Below, one piece after another: positions 7,702 to 14,206 of a stretch of 37,844 bases of DNA (the first letter of the stretch is position 1; every line of letters starts with the position of its first letter). The notes below the pieces were generated by a model. That model did no database searches and was not told where the DNA came from. It saw only the letters and a list, made by a program, of their open reading frames with translations. The position numbers were made by a program, and so were the translations under genes. Where the stretch lies: contig JAHFNO010000013.1 in assembly GCA_023267275.1 (NCBI GenBank), forward strand, positions 1-37,844, written 5' to 3'. The stretch is from Candidatus Nomurabacteria bacterium. Its GTDB lineage: Bacteria; Patescibacteriota; Minisyncoccia; Phycocordibacterales; UBA9973.

Positions 7702-7974
7702 TTAATCAACGTGAACGATTTTCTTCATTGAGTGTGTTCCGTCGAAGTGTGTCTTGCGCTTGTTTGCAAAAGAAACTTTTCCTTCTTTCATCGCAAAGAT
7801 TGTGTGATCCTTTCCGAGAGCAACGTTGCGTCCTGCCATGATGACAGTACCACGCTGACGGATGATGATAGAACCAGCTTTGGTTTTCTCACCAGCATAG
7901 AGTTTTGTTCCAAGATATTTAGGATTTGAGTCCCGTAGGTTTCTCGCGGTTCCTCCCGCTTTTCGATGTGCCAT
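7702..7974 (-). CDS. rpmA: 50S ribosomal protein bL27
   Basis: bL27 lies near the peptidyl-transferase centre with its N-terminal tail. The 90-residue sequence is textbook: [22 protein letters not shown], then [23 protein letters not shown] and a basic C-terminal part. The N-terminus begins directly with AHRKAGG, so no N-terminal prepeptide cleavage of the Firmicutes type is needed. The L21 partner gene is not adjacent. Upstream, between this gene and the divergent gene at 8054, lies a telomere-like TTTAGGG array. The small Cys-rich gene follows on the same strand. Confidence 0.97.
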   Translation of the reverse strand: MAHRKAGGTARNLRDSNPKYLGTKLYAGEKTKAGSIIIRQRGTVIMAGRNVALGKDHTIFAMKEGKVSFANKRKTHFDGTHSMKKIVHVD

Positions 7975-7976
7975 GG

Positions 7977-8009
7977 TTTAGGGGTTAGGATTTAGGGTTT
8001 AGGGTTTAG
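7977..8009. repeat. TTTAGGG-type short tandem repeat
   Basis: About four to five imperfect units of TTTAGGG in a row lie in the divergent intergenic region immediately upstream of rpmA. Looser strings of the same TTAG/TAGGG flavour occur at 6860-6895 and 28684-28712. Confidence 0.7.
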
Positions 8010-8039
8010 TAATTCCCAGCCCAATACCTTTTAATACTA

Positions 8040-8053
8040 TATAATAAACTTGC
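8040..8053 (+). promoter_or_regulatory. -10 box for the gene at 8054
   Basis: TATAAT (8040-8045) lies 8 nt before ATG 8054. Confidence 0.6.
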
Positions 8054-8464
8054 ATGAGTATACCTGCTTTTGTAGAAAAAATCAAGACCTGGGCAGGGGA
8101 GAGGCGCACTACCCTTATTTTTATAGGTATTTTGACCCTTGTAGCTATCTCCTCTTTCTATCTCGGCTATATTGCCCGACTTGAGACCTCCGACAGTACC
8201 CCAGAAGCCCTAAAACCCTTTGAGAATAGCCTTTCAGTGTCCGAAGGAGACCAAGTCGCGGGGGCAGGAAATACCCCTACTTTGAGCGATTTAACCACTC
8301 CTCTGGGGGCTAGTTCAGGCTCATTTATAGCCTCAAAAAATGGCACAAAATACTACCCAGTAGCTTGTGCTTCGGCAAAACGAATCAAGGATGCCAACAA
8401 GGTTTTCTTTACCACAGCAAAAGATGCAGAAAAAGAAGGATACACTTTAGCTTCGGGATGTTAG
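8054..8464 (+). CDS. single-TM protein with Ada-like metal-binding segment
   Basis: A 136-residue membrane protein. A short cytoplasmic N-terminus is followed by a TM helix (about 19-40, TLIFIGILTLVAISSFYLGYI), a low-complexity extracytoplasmic linker, and a C-terminal motif FIASKNGTKYYPVACASAKRIKDANKVFF...AEKEGYTLASGC. This last part resembles the Ada-type zinc-binding domain seen in secreted and nuclease-linked proteins (S.xG.xYH...C...I...N...F.s...A...GY....C), with two Cys retained. Similar TM plus Ada-like proteins are common in Patescibacteria. The role is unknown, perhaps binding DNA or metal at the surface. It ends 9 nt before the CAP-domain gene. Confidence 0.7.
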   Translation: MSIPAFVEKIKTWAGERRTTLIFIGILTLVAISSFYLGYIARLETSDSTPEALKPFENSLSVSEGDQVAGAGNTPTLSDLTTPLGASSGSFIASKNGTKYYPVACASAKRIKDANKVFFTTAKDAEKEGYTLASGC

Positions 8465-8473
8465 AATATACTT

Positions 8474-9370
8474 ATGGAACGATCATTGTTTGGAAGTACT
8501 ATCATTCTTCTCTTCGTCGCAGCGTCGATGATTTTTTTATTGAAAACTCATTCTCTTCCGAGTTTTCTTCTTCCTTCTTCTACGAGCAATCCAGCGGTGA
8601 TACAATTGCCTGCAATTCCAAAAAAGCCGGCAGTGGTACTGCCAGGAACAATTGAAAAAATCAGCAATCAAAAAGATATTGCTGTGCCGGCAGTACCAAG
8701 TGAGTATGTTCTCACACGCCTCGGAATAATCACAAAGACAAACAACGAACGCGATTCACGCGGAATCGCAAAACTCACCGAATCAAAACAACTCGATCTT
8801 TCAGCTCAAGCAAAAGCAGATGATATTCTCGTACGACATTATTTCGCACACGTTGCTCCCGATGGTAAAACAGTGAGTGATCTTGTTTCAACACAAGGCT
8901 ACATGTATATAAAAATTGGAGAAAATTTGGCACTCGGAAATTTCACAAGTGATGCCGATGTGGTGACAGCATGGATGAATAGTCCCGGTCATCGAGCCAA
9001 CATTCTCGATACTGCTTTTTCAAATATCGGCATTGGTGTGGCATATGGTATGTACAATGGTCACAATGTATACGTCGCAGTACAACATTTCGGACGTCCT
9101 CGTTCAGATTGTCCCGATATAAATTCTGATTTAAAAAAACAAGTCGTTGATGCAGAAAATTATTTGAACGAACTCGTTGCTTCATTGAAGGCTCAAAAGA
9201 GTGCCATCGACCAGGGGAGTGTGACCACCGATATCACAAGTGCTGTTACAAACTACAACAACGCGATTGCTTTGTATAAAAAATTCTACGCCGACACGAT
9301 TGCGTTAAGTCAAAAATATAATGCAGAAGTATCTGCATTTAATGACTGTCTCAATTCTATAACAAAATAA
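8474..9370 (+). CDS. CAP/SCP-domain secreted protein with C-terminal coiled coil
   Basis: A 298-residue extracytoplasmic protein. A TM anchor or signal at about residues 6-24 and a Pro/Ser/Val-rich linker lead into a CAP (SCP/PR-1) domain at about 80-215. Family landmarks are LDLSAQAKADDIL, HYFAHVAPDGKTVSDL, GENLALG, WMNSPGHRANIL and VQHFGRP, with the His and Glu residues of the conserved cavity present. The C-terminal ~75 residues (SDLKKQVVDAENYLNELVASLKAQK and on) are predicted coiled coil. Bacterial CAP proteins are linked to spores, envelopes and host or surface contacts, but their biochemistry is unsettled. A TAGAAT box overlaps the stop of the preceding gene, 6 nt before this ATG. Confidence 0.9.
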   Translation: MERSLFGSTIILLFVAASMIFLLKTHSLPSFLLPSSTSNPAVIQLPAIPKKPAVVLPGTIEKISNQKDIAVPAVPSEYVLTRLGIITKTNNERDSRGIAKLTESKQLDLSAQAKADDILVRHYFAHVAPDGKTVSDLVSTQGYMYIKIGENLALGNFTSDADVVTAWMNSPGHRANILDTAFSNIGIGVAYGMYNGHNVYVAVQHFGRPRSDCPDINSDLKKQVVDAENYLNELVASLKAQKSAIDQGSVTTDITSAVTNYNNAIALYKKFYADTIALSQKYNAEVSAFNDCLNSITK

Positions 9371-9457
9371 ACAACGAGCCTGGGGGGACATACGTTCTCA
9401 GACGTGTAAAGCCTTTTATAGTAAGTGTGGATAACTTTATGGTAACGTCGCACAATA

Positions 9458-9563
9458 TATCTTTTACGACACTATATTATATATAATAAGCTTAATAACC
9501 AACGAAATCTCAAACAACTCTTTTAATCGAAAATTATTCTCGACTATAGTGTCGTAAAAGATA
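9458..9563. repeat. 19-bp perfect inverted repeat, 68-bp spacer
   Basis: TATCTTTTACGACACTATA (9458-9476) is exactly complementary to 9545-9563. It contains the word TTTACGACA that recurs in the 50-bp palindrome at 12312-12361. Confidence 0.85.
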
Positions 9564-9626
9564 GTAATCATTTTCCAACATGATAGCTTTGCATAAGTGT
9601 ACCCTTACACATCGGAAAATGATTAC
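9564..9626. repeat. 13-bp perfect inverted repeat, 37-bp spacer
   Basis: GTAATCATTTTCC (9564-9576) pairs with GGAAAATGATTAC (9614-9626). It begins at the base after the preceding inverted repeat ends. Confidence 0.8.
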
Positions 9627-9802
9627 CGAATTCTTCCCCGTCATCTACACTGATGAATTTTTTTATTTTTTTAAAATTTTTTTTAACTTTAAATTTCAGA
9701 TTTGGTTGTCCGTGTTAGATGACTAGTTTATCAGCTCAAAAAATCAAGGCACCTTAAAACGCATTTTAGAGCCTCGAATTTTGGTATTTTGGGTTGTAAT
9801 TG

Positions 9803-9833
9803 TGTCATTCCGGACTTGATCCGGAATCCATTC
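9803..9833 (+). repeat. dispersed TGTCATTCCGGACTTG repeat, copy 2
   Basis: TGTCATTCCGGA-CTTGA-TCCGGAATCC. The palindromic arms differ from copy 1 but changes on one arm are matched on the other. Confidence 0.75.
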
Positions 9834-9891
9834 ATTTTAAAAATTTATAAATATTAGGGGACTGACTTCCCTATTTTTTGCAAAAAAATAA

Positions 9892-9911
9892 ACCCCATTT
9901 AACAATGGGGT
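9892..9911 (-). terminator. terminator of the DGQHR-protein gene
   Basis: ACCCCATT pairs with AATGGGGT (loop TAAC); in the minus direction the stem is followed by TTATTTTTTT. It lies about 36 bp after the stop at 9948. Confidence 0.8.
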
Positions 9912-9947
9912 CTTTAGAATATAAACAATTCATTTAATTTATTACCA

Positions 9948-10880
9948 CTAACGGAACCTCTGAGTAATTTCAATTTTACCTTTTTGCCTATTTCGGTTGT
10001 ACAGCTCAACGAATAGTTGGATGTATTCCTCGACACGGAGAGATTTTGCTCGGCTGAGAGATATTATCGGAAATTTCTCCATCTTTGTAATCATGAACGC
10101 ATGATCATAATCAAGCGTATTTAGGAGGATTAGTATCGCCTCCACACAATTACGTGATTTCCAGGCAAACGGATGAAACCTCTTCATTTCCATTATTTTT
10201 TTTGCCTTAAGGATTGCAGATGTAATATGTCCCTCATCTACAAGCATCTCTCCAGCCCGGAATTTGTCATCCGCTGTTCTGTTGTGTGATCTTTCACCTA
10301 GCACAATCATCTGGCAGGTAGTAATATCAAATTCATGGTTGTTAAAAAACTCTCTGAAGCGAATGTAATTTATATTACCCTGATTTGCGTAACTTTCCAT
10401 AAAGTCCTTTGTCGTCCAAACTTTTGAATTCACATTAAGTACAGTTACCTCTTTGATTCCCCATCCGGGTTGAATCATAAATCGTACCGGAACATTTTTT
10501 CTCATTGCTGATTCAAATCTGTGCTGGCCGTCTATCTCTTCGAGTTTTTCATTGAGGTACAGCAGTGTAAAGTAATATCCATCCTCGTCATAAGATTTCA
10601 TTAAGGCCTGAATGTGAGCTTCAATTAGGTGCCTGTTTTCATCTAATAGTTTGGATGATTCTTTTACTTCTTCTGACTTCTCCACAATTGTCTCATAAAT
10701 TGCGTATCTGCCAGCCAGCGTTCCAACTAGAACACGACAGTTGTTTTTAAGAAAATCAAGAAGGGTATTGTTTACCCCCCCCGCCTTAATTTTATACATA
10801 AGCATTTCCTGTGTTAGTTCATTAACCTCATGTACAACTACAGGTTTTGGATCGACGTTTGGTTCGTTACAGTTTCTCAT
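9948..10880 (-). CDS. DGQHR/ParB-like domain protein
   Basis: A 310-residue soluble protein. Near residue 117 it has EEIDGQHRFESAMRKNVPVRFMIQPG, the signature of the ParB/sulfiredoxin-like 'DGQHR' domain found in ParB-type and DndB-like proteins, often on mobile or defence-linked DNA. The rest (many helices, basic C-terminus NRNRQKGKIEITQRFR) is unassigned. It is a single-gene unit with its own terminator. Unlike most genes here it has a Shine-Dalgarno-like AAAGG 4-8 nt before the ATG and no close -10 box, which hints at a different origin. It sits between large inverted repeats at 9458-9626 and 12312-12406. Activity (nuclease, CTPase or only DNA binding) cannot be told from the sequence. Confidence 0.65.
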   Translation of the reverse strand: MRNCNEPNVDPKPVVVHEVNELTQEMLMYKIKAGGVNNTLLDFLKNNCRVLVGTLAGRYAIYETIVEKSEEVKESSKLLDENRHLIEAHIQALMKSYDEDGYYFTLLYLNEKLEEIDGQHRFESAMRKNVPVRFMIQPGWGIKEVTVLNVNSKVWTTKDFMESYANQGNINYIRFREFFNNHEFDITTCQMIVLGERSHNRTADDKFRAGEMLVDEGHITSAILKAKKIMEMKRFHPFAWKSRNCVEAILILLNTLDYDHAFMITKMEKFPIISLSRAKSLRVEEYIQLFVELYNRNRQKGKIEITQRFR

Positions 10881-10991
10881 TTTACCTTTTTTTTGTTATG
10901 AAATAATTTAGTTTCACTTAAAATACTAGCATGTTTTTACTTAAAAGTCAATAGATTGCATAATGTTGAATAACCATTGATAAATAAGGCT

Positions 10992-11549
10992 TTAGTACTT
11001 TTTGAGCTCTTTTTTGAGTTGTTTCCAGTTTGGAATTTCGCTGGCAACATGAGCCCAGAAACGCTCGCTGTGGTTCATTTCCTTTAGATGGCAGAGTTCG
11101 TGGACCACAATATAGTCCTGTAACTCCTTGGGAAGAAATACAATTTTGTAATTGAAATTGAGGTTGCCTCGTCGGCTACAACTCCCCCATCTAGATTTTT
11201 GATTTCCGATGCGGATCGAACCGAATGTGCATGTGGGTTTTTCTGCAAAAAAATATACACGTTCGTGTACGAGCGCTCGAGCTTTTTCTTTATGGAGTCG
11301 ATAATCGCGAGCTGAAAAATGAGCAAGAAGCGGTGCCGGATGTTTTTGAATATAATCGATTCGTTTCAGAATCCAATCGGTATGTTTTGCTACAAATTGT
11401 TCTACAACAATCTCAGAAATATATGCAGGCTTTGTCACACGCACACTACAGTCATGTTGTACCGACAATCTTAGATTTCTTGATCGCGGAGATATGCGAA
11501 CTTCATATTGTATTTGTTCCTGGGCCATCCTGATTTCGGATTGGGTCAT
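10992..11549 (-). CDS. YgjP-type (DUF45) zinc metallopeptidase
   Basis: A 185-residue protein of the YgjP/WLM metallopeptidase family. The C-terminal half has IRIGNQKSRWGSCSRRGNLNFNYKIVFLP and then the zinc site VVHELCHLKEMNHSERFW (HExxH plus a downstream His). The N-terminal half (YEVRISPRSRNLRLSVQHD) is the usual beta-rich part. The first seven residues (MTQSEIR) are encoded by a dispersed repeat; the Met at 11528 (MAQEQIQ) could be the original start. A paralogue lies at 14698-15402 beside the restriction locus. Members of this family often accompany type I restriction genes; substrate unknown. Confidence 0.88.
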   Translation of the reverse strand: MTQSEIRMAQEQIQYEVRISPRSRNLRLSVQHDCSVRVTKPAYISEIVVEQFVAKHTDWILKRIDYIQKHPAPLLAHFSARDYRLHKEKARALVHERVYFFAEKPTCTFGSIRIGNQKSRWGSCSRRGNLNFNYKIVFLPKELQDYIVVHELCHLKEMNHSERFWAHVASEIPNWKQLKKELKKY

Positions 11550-11571
11550 CCTGAACTTGTTTCAGGATCTA
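11543..11571 (+). repeat. dispersed repeat, copy 3, forming two gene ends
   Basis: GGTCATCCTGAA-CTTGT-TTCAGGATC. Read on the minus strand it supplies the last codons of the PAP2 gene (DPETSSG and the stop) and the ATG of the next gene, so the two coding regions overlap inside the repeat. Confidence 0.75.
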
Positions 11572-12226
11572 TTGGTATATTTGAACCTGTATTTCTCAGT
11601 TTTTTTTTAAATGCTTTTCCTACGGTGATACCAATGACAGTTCCAAGAATTATTCCGGCAATAAAATCACTGAACCAATGAAAAGCGACTGATGCTCCAA
11701 GTCCAATAAACAATGCATATCCGATGGCCCAATATCGCAATCGTTTCTTTTCTGGAAAAAGCGTAATCAATGCGACGCTCATGGCAAATGCCACTGTCGT
11801 ATGTGAAGATGGCCATCCTTGAAAGGCTCCGCCACGTAAAAACCCAAATTGAAATTGGTGACTTGTATCGATTAGGGTTGCGGTGTGTGGCAGTCCTACG
11901 CGTCCGGTAAATACTTTGTAGAGAGATGAAATCGCAAGACCAAGCAAGCCTGCCTGTGCTGTAGCCGTCCCGGCAACTTTCATTTTTTTGTTACGCGATG
12001 CGAGAAGTAATCCCGCGAGAATTATTGGAATCAAAAAACCGAGCATTCCTGCCGAAAATCCAACTATTTGGAGAATTGTATTGCGAGTTGTTTCGTAATA
12101 CCACCAATCAAATCCCAAAAGAACAAGAATCGCAGTGAGTGCAATAAAAACAAACTGCCAGAATAGATTTTTTCCAGTGAATATACGAGAGATTGTTTGC
12201 TGTAATTGATATGCAATATTTTTCAC
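11546..12226 (-). CDS. PAP2-family membrane phosphatase
   Basis: A 226-residue polytopic membrane protein with about six hydrophobic segments. The PAP2/phosphatidic acid phosphatase signature is present: GWPSSHTTVAFAMSVAL (motif with the His of the phosphate site) and later VAFHWFSDFIAGIILGTVIG (HxxxD). An upstream RVGLPHTA-like segment may hold part of motif 1. Likely substrates are lipid phosphates such as undecaprenyl-pyrophosphate or phosphatidate; the sequence does not tell which. The start is GTG at 12226, supported by an extended -10 (TGGTAAAAT) 6 nt upstream. The last ~8 residues are encoded by a dispersed repeat, so the native C-terminus was changed. Confidence 0.9.
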   Translation of the reverse strand: MKNIAYQLQQTISRIFTGKNLFWQFVFIALTAILVLLGFDWWYYETTRNTILQIVGFSAGMLGFLIPIILAGLLLASRNKKMKVAGTATAQAGLLGLAISSLYKVFTGRVGLPHTATLIDTSHQFQFGFLRGGAFQGWPSSHTTVAFAMSVALITLFPEKKRLRYWAIGYALFIGLGASVAFHWFSDFIAGIILGTVIGITVGKAFKKKLRNTGSNIPIDPETSSG

Positions 12227-12232
12227 TTTTAT

Positions 12233-12238
12233 ATTTTA
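12233..12238 (-). promoter_or_regulatory. extended -10 box for the PAP2 gene
   Basis: On the minus strand TGGTAAAAT ends 6 nt before the GTG start at 12226; TTGTTT lies 18 nt further upstream. Confidence 0.55.
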
Positions 12239-12311
12239 CCATGAGTATTTACTCTTAAACAAAAATACTGAATATAGAGAAAATATGCAGACAATATACA
12301 GAAAATATTAG

Positions 12312-12361
12312 GAATCCGTATAGCACTTTACGACAGCTGTCGTAAAGTGCTATACGGATTC
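12312..12361. repeat. perfect 50-bp palindrome without a loop
   Basis: Every base from 12312 to 12361 pairs about the centre CAG|CTG (12336/12337): 25-bp arms and no spacer. The arms contain TATAGCAC and TTTACGACAG. No T-run follows directly, so it is not a standard terminator. Confidence 0.9.
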
Positions 12362-12372
12362 GACAGAGTTTT

Positions 12373-12406
12373 TATAGCACCAACTACGGCCGTAGTTGGT
12401 GCTATA
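12373..12406. repeat. perfect 34-bp palindrome without a loop
   Basis: 17-bp arms centred on GG|CC (12389/12390), 11 bp after the 50-bp palindrome. Its outer arms, TATAGCAC and GTGCTATA, are the same word found inside the larger palindrome. TTACGACAG follows at 12410-12418. Confidence 0.9.
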
Positions 12407-12452
12407 TAATTACGACAGTACGAGCTTCTCTCAAGTCGGTCGAGTCTTGAAT

Positions 12453-12489
12453 TTGCATTTTAGTAAAAATTATGTTCTAATTTGAATAC
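12453..12489 (+). promoter_or_regulatory. promoter of the pseudouridine synthase gene
   Basis: TTGCAT (12453-12458), a 17-nt spacer, then TCTAAT (12476-12481) with an upstream TG (extended -10), 8 nt before ATG 12490. Confidence 0.6.
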
Positions 12490-13239
12490 ATGATGAAAAA
12501 ACGCACTGCCACTCCAGCTCCAGTTTCAGCTCCGGCAAAAACAAAATCAACTGTTCGTATCAACAAGCACATGGCCGACATGGGCCTTGCTTCACGTCGC
12601 GAAGCAGACGAACTTATCACAAAAGGTTTGGTTTTGGTAAATGATAAAAAAGCAGTTCCTGGCATGCAGATCAATCCCCTTTCCGACAAGGTTACTCTCA
12701 AGGGCAACAAGCAATCGCTCGTATATTACGCGTACAACAAGCCACAAGGCATTGTAACCACAGGTGCGCAAGGTGATGAGGAAGATATACTCGACGTGAC
12801 AAAATTCCGTACGGCAGTCTTCCCTGTTGGACGTCTCGACAAAGATTCTCGTGGACTTATTTTGATGACCAACGACCGTCGTATTACACACCGCTTACTC
12901 GATCCAAAATTTGAACACGAAAAAGAATATCGTGTGACACTCGCAAAAGGTATCACCAATAAATTTATTAAAGCGCTTGAACACGGAATGATTGTGGATG
13001 GAGTGCGTACAAAAAGTACAAAAATCACTCGTGAGGGCGACAATAGTTTTCGTATTATTTTGAAAGAAGGACGAAATCGTCAGATTCGAAAAATGGTGGA
13101 AGCTGCCGGCGATCAAGTAGTGAATCTCATTCGTCTTCGCATTGAACACATCGAACTCGGCAATCTCCAAGCCGGCGTTCACCGTAACCTCACTGGTCTC
13201 GAAGCCAAGGATCTACTCACAAAATTGGGATTAAAATAA
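12490..13239 (+). CDS. rluB: RluB/RsuA-family rRNA pseudouridine synthase
   Basis: A 249-residue enzyme that isomerises a uridine of rRNA to pseudouridine. After a short Lys/Ala/Pro-rich N-terminus comes an S4 RNA-binding domain (VRINKHMADMGLASRREADELI...), then the catalytic domain with YNKPQGIVTT and GRLDKDSRGLILMTNDRRI, where the Asp of GRLD is the nucleophile, and the C-terminal motif EGRNRQIRKM. RluB, RluE, RluF and RsuA share this layout; RluB is the likeliest, but the target base is inferred. The last 58 codons are repeated at 14207-14382 with 93 percent identity, so the present 3' end may have been replaced during insertion of the zeta-like module. Own promoter and own terminator are present. 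Confidence 0.88.
   Translation: MMKKRTATPAPVSAPAKTKSTVRINKHMADMGLASRREADELITKGLVLVNDKKAVPGMQINPLSDKVTLKGNKQSLVYYAYNKPQGIVTTGAQGDEEDILDVTKFRTAVFPVGRLDKDSRGLILMTNDRRITHRLLDPKFEHEKEYRVTLAKGITNKFIKALEHGMIVDGVRTKSTKITREGDNSFRIILKEGRNRQIRKMVEAAGDQVVNLIRLRIEHIELGNLQAGVHRNLTGLEAKDLLTKLGLK
13064..13239 (+). repeat. direct repeat of the rluB 3' end, copy A (in the intact gene)
   Basis: This 176-bp stretch matches 14207-14382 at constant offset 1143 with 12 mismatches and no gaps. It starts at the conserved EGRNRQIRKM codons and ends just after the stop codon. Confidence 0.95.
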
Positions 13240-13245
13240 GTAATC

Positions 13246-13270
13246 AAAAACCGCCAGCTAGGCGGTTTTT
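13246..13270. terminator. terminator shared by rluB and the convergent small ORF
   Basis: AAAAACCGCC pairs with GGCGGTTTTT around loop AGCTA. The stop codon of the minus-strand 56-residue ORF lies in the loop. Confidence 0.85.
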
Positions 13271-13428
13271 GTAAAGTTTTTTTTATCTAGTATTTTTCTC
13301 TGGTCTTCAGTCGCTTTTTCTAGTACATCCATAAATACCTTCTTTTTTTCACCAGAAGAAGCTTCTCGTATGAATTTTGAGAAATCTGAATCTTTTTTTT
13401 CTTCTTTTTTGAATAGTTTTGCGAACAT
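13258..13428 (-). CDS. 56-residue ORF downstream of the zeta-like kinase
   Basis: A short ORF starting 5 nt after the stop of the zeta-like kinase gene and on the same strand, so the pair would share a transcript. The protein starts MFAKLFKKEEKKDSDFSKF and continues IREASSGEKKKVFMDVLEKATEDQRKILDK: charged, helical, no Cys, no TM, with spacing of hydrophobics typical of a helical hairpin. I recognise no named family. Its position as the only partner of a zeta-type kinase makes an antitoxin or regulator possible, but epsilon antitoxins usually precede zeta, so this is only a suggestion. It ends in the loop of the shared terminator. Confidence 0.6.
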   Translation of the reverse strand: MFAKLFKKEEKKDSDFSKFIREASSGEKKKVFMDVLEKATEDQRKILDKKNFTKTA

Positions 13429-13433
13429 ATAAT

Positions 13434-14150
13434 TTATATTAGCATGTTATTTAATGTTTCAACAGTATAGCGTTCTTCAACATGATTGTCAATTATGTCA
13501 ATATTTTCTTTATAATAACGGTCGGATCCATCAATATTTTTAACAAGAAGGTCTACTTGAATTTGATTGCCAAATTCTTGCTTTAATGTATTAACACTGT
13601 CGTGTGCAGAAAAATATTGCTTAATGAAAGTGCTGAGTTCTATTCTTCTACCCTCTCGTTTTTCTCTTTCTTGAACAAAGTTCCATGCCTGGATTGGATC
13701 TTGATACACATAAAAAATTTGCACAAACCTCTTTCGTTTCAATGATCGTTGAATGTTTTCTCTGGCAATTTTTGTATTCGAAAGTGTTCCGTCAAAAATG
13801 AAACTTTGATTATTTTTTAGTGCGAGATCATGAATCCTGGATACAAGAATTGAGACAGCACCATGAAATAAATAGGAATTGTTTCCAGTGTATCCTGGAA
13901 TTAAGCACCGCAATTCGTCCGGGTCTATTCGGAGAATCTGGTTACCATTTTGCGAAAATTTCTTAATAAGGTTTATGGATGACTCTGTTTTTCCTGCACC
14001 TGGCGAGCCAGCCATGAATACTGATACTGGATTTTTTTCAGATAAATATATATCGTTGCGGGTGATTTTCTCAGCAATAATATATTTTTCAGCATTTGCG
14101 AAGGCATCAGCTGCCTCTTTAATTATTTTTTCCTCTTGAGAAAGTTCCAT
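13434..14150 (-). CDS. zeta-toxin-like P-loop kinase
   Basis: A 238-residue zeta/PezT-family ATPase. Walker A is AGSPGAGKTE (residues 47-56), followed by RIDPDELRCLIPGY (the DxDxxR region), LFHGAVSILVSRIHDLALKNNQSFIFDGTL and REKREGRRIELSTFIKQYF, all in the order seen in zeta toxins. Known zeta toxins phosphorylate UDP-N-acetylglucosamine and so block peptidoglycan synthesis; whether this member does so is unproven. A TAAAAT box with extended TG lies 6 nt before the ATG. The 56-residue ORF follows by 5 nt. The pair is bracketed by direct repeats of the rluB 3' end, marking it as an acquired module. No classic epsilon-type antitoxin gene lies upstream. Confidence 0.85.
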   Translation of the reverse strand: MELSQEEKIIKEAADAFANAEKYIIAEKITRNDIYLSEKNPVSVFMAGSPGAGKTESSINLIKKFSQNGNQILRIDPDELRCLIPGYTGNNSYLFHGAVSILVSRIHDLALKNNQSFIFDGTLSNTKIARENIQRSLKRKRFVQIFYVYQDPIQAWNFVQEREKREGRRIELSTFIKQYFSAHDSVNTLKQEFGNQIQVDLLVKNIDGSDRYYKENIDIIDNHVEERYTVETLNNMLI

Positions 14151-14156
14151 GTTTAC

Positions 14157-14162
14157 ATTTTA
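14157..14162 (-). promoter_or_regulatory. extended -10 box for the zeta-like gene
   Basis: Minus-strand TGATAAAAT (extended -10) ends 6 nt before the ATG at 14150. Confidence 0.55.
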
Positions 14163-14206
14163 TCATACTTACAAAAACAAAATTGTTGATATTCTATAGG
14201 TAAGAC

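Larger units (their letters stand above)
9371..9947. other. 577-bp gene-free stretch full of inverted repeats
   Basis: No convincing gene lies here. It holds, in order: a 19-bp perfect inverted repeat (9458-9476/9545-9563), an AT palindrome at 9475-9488, a 13-bp perfect inverted repeat (9564-9576/9614-9626) enclosing a small hairpin (GTGTA/TACAC, 9597-9610), a third long-range pair (GTCATCTACAC at 9640-9650 with 9712-9723, one bulge) around a T-rich tract, a dispersed repeat (9803-9833) and a terminator (9892-9911). The first two inverted repeats abut exactly at 9563/9564. Confidence 0.7.

Noticed and set aside
9426-9434. TGTGGATAA, a DnaA-box-like 9-mer; a second copy at 29047-29055
   Set aside because: Single isolated boxes without a cluster, an AT unwinding element plus dnaA gene, or other origin marks.
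9580-9726. 48-codon ORF (MIALHKCTLTHRKMITEFF...) on the plus strand
   Set aside because: It runs through two inverted repeats and a T-rich tract that supplies most of its Phe codons. No promoter or family match, so chance is likelier.
12312-12406. The two palindromes as ordinary intrinsic terminators
   Set aside because: They have no loop and no T-run directly after the stems, and lie between divergent genes where no terminator is needed.
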